NCBI GenBank assembly: GCA_012103535.1
Contig: WLWQ01000001.1
Coordinates: forward strand, 186,001-250,000
DNA: 64,000 bases
Origin: Pseudomonadales bacterium
Lineage (GTDB): Bacteria; Pseudomonadota; Gammaproteobacteria; Pseudomonadales; Pseudohongiellaceae
Reading direction: 5' to 3'
Below, piece after piece: positions 18,505-27,666 of the stretch. The translations under genes were made by a program, and so were the position numbers. The notes beneath the pieces are model-generated. The model ran no database searches and was not told the DNA's origin. It saw only the letters and a list, made by a program, of their open reading frames with translations. Each line of letters begins with the position of its first letter. Within the stretch, counting starts at the first letter, position 1.

Positions 18505-20004
18505 CTAAGCTTCTTTAATTAGTGATTCCCAACTTCTGGTCTTAAATGCAAACAGCCCTATTACAATGCCTGCCGCAATTGTAAAGAAAGCGATATAAAG
18601 ATACAGATTCGGCATCTGCTGGATATTTTCCGGGTCGAAATTTCCAGCAACCAGGCCAGCAACTACATTGCCGATGGAGTAGGTTAAGGTGAATACCCCC
18701 ATCATCTGGCCAGCGAAGCGGCGTGGTGAGAGTTTACTTACTGCACTTAAGGCGACCGGACTTAGGCAAAGCTCGCCGACTGTGTGCAGAAAATAGGTGG
18801 CCACTAGCCAATAGGGCGCAGCGAGCATACCTGATGCAGCAACCTGCGCTGCAAAAAACATGACGATAAATCCTGTGGCCATGATGATCAAACCGATGGC
18901 ACATTTAAATCCATAGTTTGTGCTGACCAGGGTCTTCCCGAGGTTTATCCAGAGTGCCGCAAAGAAAGGCGACAGAATGACAATAAAAAAGGAATTTGCT
19001 GATTGAAACCAGGCTGGAGGAATCTCGAACGTACCAATGATTCGGTCGGTGTAATCGCGGCCAAAAAGATTTAGTGATGACCCTGCTTGTTCAAATCCGG
19101 CCCAGAAAAATGTAGAAGCAATACAAACCAGAAAAAGAGCGCCTAAGGATTTTTTCTCATTGCTATCTAAATCGGCAAATGAATACATACCCGCGTAATA
19201 TGCAAGAAACACTACGGTGATTGTGAACGCCACATACTGAGCCAGAGTGACAGGATTGATGGTTATAGATCCGGTAAGTATTAGTAAGGTAAGGAGTCCA
19301 ATTCCAGCAGCGCCAGCAAGAATGGCGAAGTGACTATTTCTTCGTCCTTGGTCAGATAGGGGTTGTGTAGGCTCTGCGCCTTCACCGTGTAACTTAAAGA
19401 GTGTTAGTCGAAACTGGACTAATCCAAATGCCATACCAATGGCGGCAGCGCCAAAAGCCCAGTGATAACCCACATTAACCTGTAACCAGCCACACACGAT
19501 GTAACCGATGATTGAGCCGAGGTTAATACCCATATAGTAGAGGGCGTAGCCGGCGTCTCTACGTGAATCATCTCGACTGTAAAGCTGTCCAACCAGGGCG
19601 CCGATGTTTGGTTTTAGCAAACCGGTGCCCATTACGACAAAGATGAGACCGATAAAGAAGGTATTGTCACTGGGGATGGCTAACAGGATATGGCCAACCA
19701 TAATTATGATGCCGCCATACCAGACTGCTTGCTGGCCGCCAATTAAACGGTCGGCAATCCAACCTCCAGGAAGCCCCATAAAGTAAACTGCTCCGGTATA
19801 AAGACCGTAGATGGCGGTAGCGGAAGCAACGGTAATTCCTAAACCGCCTTCCTGCATGCTCAGCGTCATAAACAATACCAAGAGAGCTCGCATACCGTAG
19901 TAACTCATGCGCTCCCACATCTCGGTGAAGAACAGGGTGGAAAGACCGGCTGGATGGCCGAAGAAGGATTCGTCGCTTACTCGATTGAGGGTAGTGTCAG
20001 TCAT
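18505..20004 (-). CDS. Proton-coupled oligopeptide transporter (POT/PTR family)
   Basis: 499 residues with about 14 hydrophobic segments. The POT signature E-x-x-E-R-x-x-Y-Y-G is present as EMWERMSYYGMRALL, and the second PTR motif occurs in the region GTGLLKPNIGALVGQLY. The family imports di- and tripeptides with protons across the inner membrane. It starts 2 bases downstream of the mltD stop, so the two are probably co-transcribed; coupling of a murein-cleaving enzyme and a peptide importer would fit reuse of wall-derived or dietary peptides, but this is inference. Confidence 0.9.
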   Translation of the reverse strand: MTDTTLNRVSDESFFGHPAGLSTLFFTEMWERMSYYGMRALLVLFMTLSMQEGGLGITVASATAIYGLYTGAVYFMGLPGGWIADRLIGGQQAVWYGGIIIMVGHILLAIPSDNTFFIGLIFVVMGTGLLKPNIGALVGQLYSRDDSRRDAGYALYYMGINLGSIIGYIVCGWLQVNVGYHWAFGAAAIGMAFGLVQFRLTLFKLHGEGAEPTQPLSDQGRRNSHFAILAGAAGIGLLTLLILTGSITINPVTLAQYVAFTITVVFLAYYAGMYSFADLDSNEKKSLGALFLVCIASTFFWAGFEQAGSSLNLFGRDYTDRIIGTFEIPPAWFQSANSFFIVILSPFFAALWINLGKTLVSTNYGFKCAIGLIIMATGFIVMFFAAQVAASGMLAAPYWLVATYFLHTVGELCLSPVALSAVSKLSPRRFAGQMMGVFTLTYSIGNVVAGLVAGNFDPENIQQMPNLYLYIAFFTIAAGIVIGLFAFKTRSWESLIKEA

Positions 20005-20006
20005 AA

Positions 20007-21617
20007 TTAATTAAGATTACTCTCTGGTGGGATTATTCTTATAAACTGTCCGGGGAAAATTAGATCTTGCGGATTCATTTCATTCCAATTCAGCAGATCG
20101 TTAAGATCTATTCTAAATCTGTTAGCGATCTCATGCATAGAGTCACCGCGACGAACTCGGTACTCTTCGGCCCCGGCATTTATGGAAACCTCTGAGGCTG
20201 GTGGTTCTGCATCTAATGCAAATTCGAGATTTAATTCCTGTCCTGGCTGCAAAACTGATTCCAAGCCAATGTTATTCCACGCAGCAATTTGTGCAGAGCG
20301 CAGATCGAACTTTCTCGCAATGTTCCAAAGATTATCACCTCTTCGCACGGTGTATATATTTGGTGTGGGTAGTACTCGTCTGCCACTTTGATTGCCCCGG
20401 CTAAAATTCGCCAACAAGGAAAGATTAGTAGTTCGTGGAACTAATAAAGAATCTCCGGCAACAATTCGTGAGCCTTGCAACTGATTGACTGTCTGTAATA
20501 CATCAACTCGAGTACCGAGCTTTTGTGCGATACCACCAAGTGTATCTCCCGGTCGGATTTCATATCTATCCCAGGTAACGAATTGATCGGGTCCGAGTTG
20601 GGCAATACCTAATTGCAGTAATTCTGCATTTTTAATGGGTACTGCAATCACTTGCGGATTGTCTGGGTGCGTGGCCCATTGCAGATAACCCGGGTTAAGA
20701 CTTCTCAACTCGCTGTAGTCTAGTTGTGCTAGCCGAGCAGCTTGGGTCAGGTCAATCTGTGAATCGACTTCAACCAACACCAGGGACTCCTCATTAGCTA
20801 TAGGAGCTAACTCTACGCCATAGCTTGAGCTGTCGGAAACCAGCTTCGCCAGAGCAAGTATTTTTGGCACATGGGAGCGCGTTTCATTGGCTAATCGAAG
20901 CGACCAGAAATCCGCGCTTTCACGGGTCAGGCCAGCACGGCGAATAGCCCTGCTCACATTGCCCTGGCCAGTATTATAAGCCGCCAGTGCGAGTAACCAG
21001 TCTTGATTAAATTCCTGATAGAGTTGTTCGAGATAATCCAGAGCTGCTACGGTAGAAGCGCGGGGATCCCTGCGGCCGTCGTACCACCAATCCTGTTGTA
21101 AACCAAAACTTCGAGCAGTCGGACCTATAAATTGCCACAGGCCAACTGCGTGTTCTGGCGAATAGGCATTAGGATTAAAGGTGCTTTCTACAATTGGAAT
21201 CAGTGCGAGTTCCATTGGGAGTTCGCGCCTTTCTATTTCTCCAACTATCCAGAACAAAAAGGGTTGGGCGCGTTCAGAAATGCGATCGAAGTAGGCTTGA
21301 TTGTCTATGTAGTTTGTTAATTGCTGTTCTACTGCCGCATGATCATAGTGTACTGTTAGTAAGAAACTCGCCCGCAATCTATCCCATAAATTGTCGAAGC
21401 TCTCGATGACATCATCTTCTTCGATTTCCAATACCGGAGAATTAATCGCTTGCTCTATGGCCTGCGCTTCACTAATCGGTTCGGTAATAACTGCCACTGA
21501 TTCCAGGGATTCGATGACAGGAGGCACTGTAGTTTGGCAGGCAGCTAATAAAAATACTGCAAGCAATGACAGGGTTGTGCGAGTTAGGGATTTACTACTT
21601 GGGTTTGACATAGGCAT
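20007..21617 (-). CDS. mltD: Membrane-bound lytic murein transglycosylase D with three LysM domains
   Basis: 536 residues. It cleaves the glycan strands of peptidoglycan, forming anhydro-muramyl ends. The N-terminus has a lipoprotein signal with lipobox LLAAC (Cys near residue 27). The SLT domain (about 120-240) has the catalytic Glu region ALIPIVESTFNPNAYS and the family motifs AVGLWQFIGPTAR and ALAAYNTGQGNVSRAI. Three LysM repeats follow, beginning YEIRPGDTL, YTVRRGDNL and YRVRRGDSM. It lies downstream of gloB with an 18-base gap, an arrangement shared with Pseudomonas and E. coli. Confidence 0.95.
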   Translation of the reverse strand: MPMSNPSSKSLTRTTLSLLAVFLLAACQTTVPPVIESLESVAVITEPISEAQAIEQAINSPVLEIEEDDVIESFDNLWDRLRASFLLTVHYDHAAVEQQLTNYIDNQAYFDRISERAQPFLFWIVGEIERRELPMELALIPIVESTFNPNAYSPEHAVGLWQFIGPTARSFGLQQDWWYDGRRDPRASTVAALDYLEQLYQEFNQDWLLALAAYNTGQGNVSRAIRRAGLTRESADFWSLRLANETRSHVPKILALAKLVSDSSSYGVELAPIANEESLVLVEVDSQIDLTQAARLAQLDYSELRSLNPGYLQWATHPDNPQVIAVPIKNAELLQLGIAQLGPDQFVTWDRYEIRPGDTLGGIAQKLGTRVDVLQTVNQLQGSRIVAGDSLLVPRTTNLSLLANFSRGNQSGRRVLPTPNIYTVRRGDNLWNIARKFDLRSAQIAAWNNIGLESVLQPGQELNLEFALDAEPPASEVSINAGAEEYRVRRGDSMHEIANRFRIDLNDLLNWNEMNPQDLIFPGQFIRIIPPESNLN

Positions 21618-21634
21618 GCTTAGACAAGGAAAAC

Positions 21635-22432
21635 TTAGAAGTTATCCTTCCAATTCCTTATTGCTGCAAATACTTCAATTTCATCATCAAGGGGCTTTCC
21701 TAGTCTGTTTGATGCACTTTCAGTTAGAGCCGGCTGATCACAACGTAAAAAAGGATTGGTCTCCAGTTCCATTTGAAGGCTAGATGGCAGCGTAGGAACT
21801 CCCTGTTCACGTTTAGCTCGTTCTTCTTCAATTCTAGACAAAAGAATAGAGTTTAAGGAATCAGCAGCCTGGGCAAACTTTAGATTCGCCATAGTGTATT
21901 CATGAGTGCAATACACGCTGGTGGAACTCTTCAATGAGGAGAGTTTACTGAGAGACTTGTGCATCATGGCTGGGGTTCCTTCGAATAAGCGGCCACAACC
22001 TGCGGCGAATAAGGTATCACCACAAAAAAGAGCTGGCGGGTCCATCTCGTCGCAATAGTAGGCAATATGATCGAGCGTGTGACCTGGTACTTCTAAGACA
22101 GAAAATTCGTGCCCAAATAAGTTTGCCGAATCGCCTTCATGCAAAAAAATGTCAATTCCTTTGATACCACTCGGTTCCGGTCCGTAAACCGTGGGTGCAT
22201 ATTTCGAAATAAGGGTTTTCAGCCCCCCGACATGATCGGGGTGATGATGAGTGATGAAAATGTCGGTCAATTCCAGTTGATTCGATTCAAGGTAGTCAAT
22301 CACTGGTTTGGGATCACCTGGATCCACCACACAGGCGTGTTTCTGATCAGCATCTACGAGTGCCCAAATATAGTTATCTGAAAAAGCAGGTATCGGGTGT
22401 ATCTTATTGATATTATTCGAAATAATAGTCAC
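21635..22432 (-). CDS. gloB: Hydroxyacylglutathione hydrolase (glyoxalase II)
   Basis: 265 residues. It hydrolyses S-lactoylglutathione to lactate and glutathione in methylglyoxal detoxification. The metallo-beta-lactamase metal motif appears as THHHPDHVGG; further metal ligands lie in VPGHTLDHIAYY and FCGDTLFAAGCGRLFEG. The C-terminal HAGH domain with the conserved TNPFLR is present. It is divergent from the yafS-like methyltransferase, the same arrangement as in E. coli. Confidence 0.95.
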   Translation of the reverse strand: MTIISNNINKIHPIPAFSDNYIWALVDADQKHACVVDPGDPKPVIDYLESNQLELTDIFITHHHPDHVGGLKTLISKYAPTVYGPEPSGIKGIDIFLHEGDSANLFGHEFSVLEVPGHTLDHIAYYCDEMDPPALFCGDTLFAAGCGRLFEGTPAMMHKSLSKLSSLKSSTSVYCTHEYTMANLKFAQAADSLNSILLSRIEEERAKREQGVPTLPSSLQMELETNPFLRCDQPALTESASNRLGKPLDDEIEVFAAIRNWKDNF

Positions 22433-22561
22433 AAATTTGTCGCTAAGCTTTCTACGGAACCGACATAATATAGGGTATCGAGCCGATTACAAGCATGGGA
22501 AACAGGAGGGCTTTGATGGCGACTTGCTGCGATCAGAGATATCATTTAGCTAATCGGATAA

Positions 22562-23365
22562 TTGCAGTCATCCATGAATCTATTTTCCAAGCATGAGACC
22601 CGTCGGCGCTTAATCAAAGGGCTGCCAGACTCAGATCTACTCCCTACCTTAGTGAGTCAGTGGTATCAGACCCCTCAAGGCACAGCCGTTTTAGAGGCGG
22701 AAAAAGCCATCGCTGCACCTATTATTTCTCGCTTGTTTGGTTATCACATCCTGCAAGTAGGCCCCAATGAAGAAATCTCGCTAATTGATGATAGTCCGGT
22801 TGGTCATAAGATAATTTTCGCACCGAGTTGGCGGCCCGGCACGCGCCAGGCAGTCGCAGATATCGAAGAACTACCGCTGGCGACCGATAGTATTGATGTA
22901 GTAGTTGTGCATCATGCTTTGGATTTTACTGATGATAGCCATCGCTTGTTGCGAGAAGTTACCAGGGTATTGCGTCCTGGCGGACATATGCTGATCATCG
23001 GTTTCAATCCATTGAGCTATTGGGGATTCTGGCGATTATTCAAACGTAAGATTCACATTCCCTGGCGAGGAAGATTTATTTCCAAGCGACGACTAAGTGA
23101 TTGGCTTCAATTGTTAGATCTGCAGGTTGGCTCTATTAACTACGGTTTGCACTTTCTGCCACTAAAGTTTTCTGGATTGCTTGGACAGGCTCAGAAAATA
23201 GAAAAACTCGGCAAGAAGTTTCGCAGTCCAATTGGTGGTGCTTATTTTATACTCTGTGTGAAACAAGTCGCTCCGATTACTCCTATTGTGCCCAAGTGGC
23301 GACCTCTTCGAACACCAGCAACGGTAATTCCTGCGGCTGAAAATGTAAGAGCAAAAATACATTAA
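22562..23365 (+). CDS. SAM-dependent methyltransferase, YafS-like
   Basis: 267 residues with a class I methyltransferase fold: a degenerate glycine-poor motif I near the middle, acidic post-motif region LPLATDSIDVVVVHHALDF, and LLREVTRVLRPGGHMLIIGFNP, the hallmark of the Methyltransf_11 group. Substrate unknown. It lies between gloB and rnhA exactly where E. coli has yafS and Pseudomonas has its orthologue, which supports orthology. The stop is just before the rnhA start, so the two are probably translated from one message. Confidence 0.85.
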   Translation: MQSSMNLFSKHETRRRLIKGLPDSDLLPTLVSQWYQTPQGTAVLEAEKAIAAPIISRLFGYHILQVGPNEEISLIDDSPVGHKIIFAPSWRPGTRQAVADIEELPLATDSIDVVVVHHALDFTDDSHRLLREVTRVLRPGGHMLIIGFNPLSYWGFWRLFKRKIHIPWRGRFISKRRLSDWLQLLDLQVGSINYGLHFLPLKFSGLLGQAQKIEKLGKKFRSPIGGAYFILCVKQVAPITPIVPKWRPLRTPATVIPAAENVRAKIH

Positions 23366-23380
23366 TTGCATGAGTTACTT

Positions 23381-23815
23381 GTGTCGGAATTAGTCGAAAT
23401 GTATACAGATGGAGCCTGTCGCGGCAATCCTGGTAAAGGTGGCTGGGGAGTGCTTCTTCGTTACGGTGATGCAGAAAAAACACTGCACGGCGGTGAAGAG
23501 ATGACCACCAATAATCGAATGGAGCTAACTGCCGTTATAAAAGGGCTAGAAGCGTTAAATAAATCTTGTCAGATAAAGATCACCACGGATTCCAAATATG
23601 TACTAACTGGAATTACGGAATGGATGGCTAATTGGAAGAAACGCAATTGGCGCACTGCTAACAAAAAGCCGGTATTAAATGTAGAGCTGTGGCAAAAGTT
23701 AGATGAGTTAGTAGTACAACATGAAATAGAATGGGAGTGGGTGAAAGGGCATAGTGGTCATCCAGAAAATGAGATTGCCGACCAACTTGCGAACCAGGGA
23801 ATTGACGAGCTCTAG
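23381..23815 (+). CDS. rnhA: Ribonuclease HI
   Basis: Removes RNA from RNA-DNA hybrids such as R-loops and primers. Active-site acidic residues appear in [17 protein letters not shown], in [12 protein letters not shown], in TDSKYV and near the C-terminus in [13 protein letters not shown] use GTG at 23381, which gives [13 protein letters not shown], the usual distance from N-terminus to the first Asp; an in-frame TTG at 23366 would add five residues but lies almost on the previous stop codon. Product about 144 residues (E. coli 155). dnaQ follows after 21 bases; in E. coli these two are divergent neighbours, here they are on one strand. Confidence 0.94.
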   Translation: MSELVEMYTDGACRGNPGKGGWGVLLRYGDAEKTLHGGEEMTTNNRMELTAVIKGLEALNKSCQIKITTDSKYVLTGITEWMANWKKRNWRTANKKPVLNVELWQKLDELVVQHEIEWEWVKGHSGHPENEIADQLANQGIDEL

Positions 23816-23836
23816 TAGCTGAAAAAAAAATAAGAT

Positions 23837-24556
23837 ATGCGCCAAATCGTTCTCGATACAGAAACCACCGGTCTCGATCCTCAGCAAGGTCATCGCATCA
23901 TTGAAATTGGTTGCGTCGAAATTCAAAATCGGCGCCTGACTGGCAATCACTTTCAGGTCTATCTCAACCCCGAAAGAGAAATTGATGAGGCGGCTATCGA
24001 GGTGCACGGACTTACCGCTGATTTTTTATCCGATAAACCACGCTTTCAACAAATCGAACAGGAATTCATCGATTTCGTTAATGGGGCAGAGCTGATTATC
24101 CACAACGCTCCGTTCGATGTTGGATTCCTGGATAGCGAACTGGACCAGACCAAATCTAAAAATTTAAAGCTAGCCCAGTTCTGCACGGTACTGGATACGC
24201 TGGTGTTCGCCAGAGAAAAACATCCTGGGCAGCGCAATAGTCTGGATGCTCTGTGTAAACGTTATGAGGTAGACAACACCCAGCGGACTCTGCACGGTGC
24301 CTTACTGGATGCCGAAATTCTTGCTGATGTGTACCTGACAATGACAAGTGGGCAATCGAGTTTGTCTCTTAAAGAGGAGCCCGCCGAGGCAGCGATTGAA
24401 AATCGGAAACAACGTCATCTAGATCCTAATCGGCCGCGTATCCCGGTGCTCAGCGCCAGCCCGGAAGAGCTCAAGCATCATCAGGCGCGCTTAGAGGATA
24501 TTGATAAGCAAAGCGCTGAAGGCTGTCTATGGCTGCAACTTGAAGCAGAGGCTTAG
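23837..24556 (+). CDS. dnaQ: DNA polymerase III epsilon subunit (3'-5' proofreading exonuclease)
   Basis: 239 residues. Proofreads the replicative polymerase. The DEDDh exonuclease motifs are present: VLDTETTGLDP (Exo I), HNAPFDVGFLD (Exo II) and HGALLDAEILADVY (Exo III). After residue about 180 a linker leads to a C-terminal segment that would bind the alpha subunit. Length matches the family (E. coli 243). A strong terminator follows the gene. Confidence 0.96.
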   Translation: MRQIVLDTETTGLDPQQGHRIIEIGCVEIQNRRLTGNHFQVYLNPEREIDEAAIEVHGLTADFLSDKPRFQQIEQEFIDFVNGAELIIHNAPFDVGFLDSELDQTKSKNLKLAQFCTVLDTLVFAREKHPGQRNSLDALCKRYEVDNTQRTLHGALLDAEILADVYLTMTSGQSSLSLKEEPAEAAIENRKQRHLDPNRPRIPVLSASPEELKHHQARLEDIDKQSAEGCLWLQLEAEA

Positions 24557-24567
24557 GTTGATTGAAG

Positions 24568-24602
24568 AACACCGCACCCCAAAAGAGGTGCGGTGTTTTT
24601 TT
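24568..24602 (+). terminator. Rho-independent terminator after dnaQ
   Basis: AACACCGCACC (24568-24578) pairs perfectly with GGTGCGGTGTT (24587-24597), followed by a run of T. Eleven-pair GC-rich stem; very strong. Confidence 0.93.
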
Positions 24603-24675
24603 ATGTGTGAAGATCTTGTAATGCCTGTCTTAATAAATTCTGGCGCGTTATCGAATAAATGATTAGCTTAGCGCA

Positions 24676-25494
24676 ATGAGTAATCGAAGTTTTTTTCTGC
24701 AACGAGAAAGTCTGGTCGGGTCCGACAAATTAGTATTGTTCTGCGAAAACAGAATCGTGGTTAAGGGCGACGAGTTTCTCTGGCTACAAGAACAAGTAAT
24801 CGACTTATTGCCAGAAGATTCGGAATTCTTGTTGGTTGATCACAATGGTGAGCATTTTGTAGCCGCACATACTTCTGAGGACATTGCGGAAGTTGTGGCG
24901 GCGGAAAGCCGCAGTTTAAGAAGTCTGTTATTCATTGAGGGCGAATCTGATTTTTCTGTAGCAGGGAAGGCTAGCCAGATTATGTCCTGGTATCGCACTC
25001 ATCGTTATTGCGGTGTATGTGGCAGCAAAACTTCACAACATGAACAGCAACGGGCACTGTTGTGTGCAAATTGCGGAGAACAATATTTCCCGCGCATAAA
25101 TCCCTGTGCGATTGTTTTGGTGACCAAAGGCCGAGAGATACTGTTGGCTCGAAGCGCTCGCTTCAAAACAGGGTTCTATAGTTGTCTGGCTGGATTTATT
25201 GAAGTAGGAGAGTCAGCTGAAGACACAGTGCTGCGAGAAGTAAAAGAAGAATCTGGGGTAGAAGTGGATAATATTCGATACGTGAAAAGCCAATCCTGGC
25301 CGTTTCCTTCGCAATTAATGCTTGGCTTTCATGCCGACTACAAGTCCGGAGATATCGTACCCGAGCCTGGCGAAATCGAAGAAGCCGATTTCTACGATAT
25401 CGATGATTTACCGGCAGTTCCGTCTCCGGATATCAGTGTGGCAGGGGAACTCATTCAGATTTACGTCGAACAAGTCAGAAAAGGCGAAATTTGA
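24676..25494 (+). CDS. nudC: NAD(+) diphosphatase, NudC
   Basis: 272 residues. NudC hydrolyses NAD(H) to NMN(H) and AMP and removes NAD caps from RNA 5' ends. The zinc ribbon has CGVCGSK and CANCGEQYFPR. The Nudix box G-x5-E-x7-RE-x-x-EE-x-G is complete in the stretch starting GFIEVGESAEDTVLREVKEE. The NudC-specific QSWPFPSQLM follows it. The N-terminal domain is variable, as usual. Its own promoter is likely because a strong terminator precedes it. Confidence 0.93.
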   Translation: MSNRSFFLQRESLVGSDKLVLFCENRIVVKGDEFLWLQEQVIDLLPEDSEFLLVDHNGEHFVAAHTSEDIAEVVAAESRSLRSLLFIEGESDFSVAGKASQIMSWYRTHRYCGVCGSKTSQHEQQRALLCANCGEQYFPRINPCAIVLVTKGREILLARSARFKTGFYSCLAGFIEVGESAEDTVLREVKEESGVEVDNIRYVKSQSWPFPSQLMLGFHADYKSGDIVPEPGEIEEADFYDIDDLPAVPSPDISVAGELIQIYVEQVRKGEI

Positions 25495-25558
25495 ATTATT
25501 TTCAATTTGGTGGAAAATGCAGCCCCTGACTGTTGTGTCTGCAAACTAGGAGCTTATT

Positions 25559-26632
25559 TTGGAATATCTTATTGATTACGGCATGTTTTTAGCTAAGGCC
25601 GCGACTATCGTCATCGCAATAGTCATCGTTGTTGGTGCCATTGCTGCCACCGGATCGAAGCAGAAGAAATCTGGTAAAAAAGGCTCCCTCAAAATAACGC
25701 GCCTCAATGATCATCTGGAAGAGATGCGCGAGACTTTGCGCAAATCCGTATTAGATAAAGATCATCTCAAAGTTGTGCATAAGGAAGAAAAGAAACAGGC
25801 TAAAGCAGAACAAAAAGATCGAAAAGCCCAGATAAAGCAAGAACAACAATCTGAAACAACTGAAGATGATCAAAGGAAAAAGCGTGTCTACGTTTTAAAC
25901 TTTAAAGGGAATTTGGCGGCCGATGCCGTCGCCTCATTGCGGGAAGAAATTACCGCCATTCTTTCTATGGCAGAAACTAAGGACGAGGTAATCCTCAGGC
26001 TGGAAAGTCCGGGAGGAATGGTACACGCATACGGTCTGGCATCCTCTCAGCTGGTTCGAATTAAGAATGAAAAAATCCCATTAACTATTTGCGTCGACAA
26101 AGTAGCGGCCAGCGGCGGCTATATGATGGCCTGCCTCGCAGACAGATTGGTTGCAGCTCCCTTTGCCATCATTGGGTCAATAGGTGTTCTGGTTCAACTT
26201 CCAAATTTTAATCGTGTACTGAAGAAACTGGATGTCGATTATGAACAAATAAGTGCGGGAGAATATAAGCGCACTTTATCAGTCTTTGGGGAAATCACTG
26301 AGAAAGGAAGAGAAAAAGTTCAGGAAGATGTGGAAAATATTCACGATATTTTTAAGCACTGGGTAAAAGACCACCGACCCAGCATTGAAATCGATAAGAT
26401 ATCCACTGGAGAAACGTGGGTAGGCACTCAGGCAAAAGAGCGCTATATGGTGGATGAAATAAAAACAAGTGATGAGTGTGTGGTTGAAGCCTGCGCTGAT
26501 GCTGAGGTTTTTGAAGTTGAGTTCGAATTTAAAAAATCCATACAAGAGAAAATTGGTGGAGTATTGGAAGAGTCGTCTTCAAGATTCGTAAGTCGCTGGT
26601 TTGAACGATCTACCAACGATATCTACCAGTAA
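25559..26632 (+). CDS. sohB: Inner-membrane serine protease SohB (peptidase family S49)
   Basis: 357 residues. SohB is related to signal-peptide peptidase SppA. One transmembrane helix lies at about 10-32. A charged Lys/Glu/Gln-rich stretch (about 70-105) precedes the protease domain, which has LRLESPGGMVHAYGLA, the nucleophile Ser in KVAASGGYMMA and the general-base Lys region in SAGEYKRTLS. Start is TTG at 25559, chosen because AGGAG lies 6 bases upstream and no better start is near. Length matches E. coli SohB (349). Confidence 0.92.
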   Translation: MEYLIDYGMFLAKAATIVIAIVIVVGAIAATGSKQKKSGKKGSLKITRLNDHLEEMRETLRKSVLDKDHLKVVHKEEKKQAKAEQKDRKAQIKQEQQSETTEDDQRKKRVYVLNFKGNLAADAVASLREEITAILSMAETKDEVILRLESPGGMVHAYGLASSQLVRIKNEKIPLTICVDKVAASGGYMMACLADRLVAAPFAIIGSIGVLVQLPNFNRVLKKLDVDYEQISAGEYKRTLSVFGEITEKGREKVQEDVENIHDIFKHWVKDHRPSIEIDKISTGETWVGTQAKERYMVDEIKTSDECVVEACADAEVFEVEFEFKKSIQEKIGGVLEESSSRFVSRWFERSTNDIYQ

Positions 26633-26664
26633 ACTAATAGCGTTATAAGTAATACGGGAAGTGT

Positions 26665-27666
26665 ATGTCTGAGCAAGTCTTTAAAGCCTTAGTAGTCAGT
26701 GAAGTTGCAGATAAAGAATTTAGTTCTGAAGTTGTAGAAAGAAACCAGTCAGAACTTCCCGCTGGTGAAGTGTTGATTAGAGTCGAATACTCATCACTCA
26801 ACTACAAAGATGCTCTTTCCGCCAGCGGCAGTAAAGCAGTAACCAGAGAGTATCCTCATACCCCAGGAATTGACGCAGCAGGTAGAGTTGAATCGTCGAG
26901 TAGTAGTGAGTTTAGTGCTGGCGATGAGGTGATCGTAATCGGTTATGACCTGGGCATGAATACTCCGGGAGGCTTTGGGCAATACATACAGGTACCAGCA
27001 AATTGGGTTGTGGCCTGCCCTGAAGGATTAATCTTAAGAGACAGTATGGTTCTGGGAACTGCAGGATTTACCGCAGCGCTTTGTGTTGAAAAGCTCCTGG
27101 CAAATGGGCTAGCTGTAGAAGACGGAGAAGTGTTAGTTACAGGTGCAACTGGAGGCGTGGGAATTATTGCTGTAGCGCTCCTCGCCAAATTGGGATTTGA
27201 TGTTGTGGCCAGCACAGGAAAAGCAGAGGCAGCGGTTTTTCTGCAAGAGATGGGTGCAAAGTCAGTTATCGATAGGAATGAACTGGCCGAAGCTAATACA
27301 CGACCAATGCTAAAAGAAAGATGGGCCGGTGCTGTAGACGTTGTTGGAGGGGATACGCTTTTCAATGTGGTCAAGTCGCTTAAATACGGAGCCAGTGTTG
27401 CCGCTTGCGGCTTGGTACAATCTCCAATGTTTCAGGCTTCAGTATTACCTTTTATCCTGCGGGGGGTGAATCTTTTGGGAGTGGATTCGGTAGAGCTGCC
27501 TTTAGAAACTAAAGCAAGAGTCTGGAATCAGTTAGGTGGCGAATGGAAACTGCATGGACTGGATGCGATAGTGAGTGAAATCGGAATGGAGGATTTGCAA
27601 TCGAGTTTAGACCAGGTATTGAAAGGTCAGGCGCAGGGTAGATTTCTACTTAATTTGAATGTCTAA
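26665..27666 (+). CDS. acuI: Zinc-free medium-chain quinone-type oxidoreductase, AcuI/YhdH (acryloyl-CoA reductase)
   Basis: 333 residues. AcuI reduces acryloyl-CoA to propionyl-CoA with NADPH, protecting cells from this reactive compound, which arises in DMSP and 3-hydroxypropionate catabolism. Family motifs: SSLNYKDALSASG, then PGIDAAGRV, the nucleotide-binding VTGATGGVGIIAVALLAKLG, and CGLVQSPMFQASVLPFILRG near the C-terminus. No catalytic zinc ligands are seen, as expected. Whether it uses acryloyl-CoA in this organism is inferred from the family. It overlaps the end of the next, convergent gene. Confidence 0.87.
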   Translation: MSEQVFKALVVSEVADKEFSSEVVERNQSELPAGEVLIRVEYSSLNYKDALSASGSKAVTREYPHTPGIDAAGRVESSSSSEFSAGDEVIVIGYDLGMNTPGGFGQYIQVPANWVVACPEGLILRDSMVLGTAGFTAALCVEKLLANGLAVEDGEVLVTGATGGVGIIAVALLAKLGFDVVASTGKAEAAVFLQEMGAKSVIDRNELAEANTRPMLKERWAGAVDVVGGDTLFNVVKSLKYGASVAACGLVQSPMFQASVLPFILRGVNLLGVDSVELPLETKARVWNQLGGEWKLHGLDAIVSEIGMEDLQSSLDQVLKGQAQGRFLLNLNV

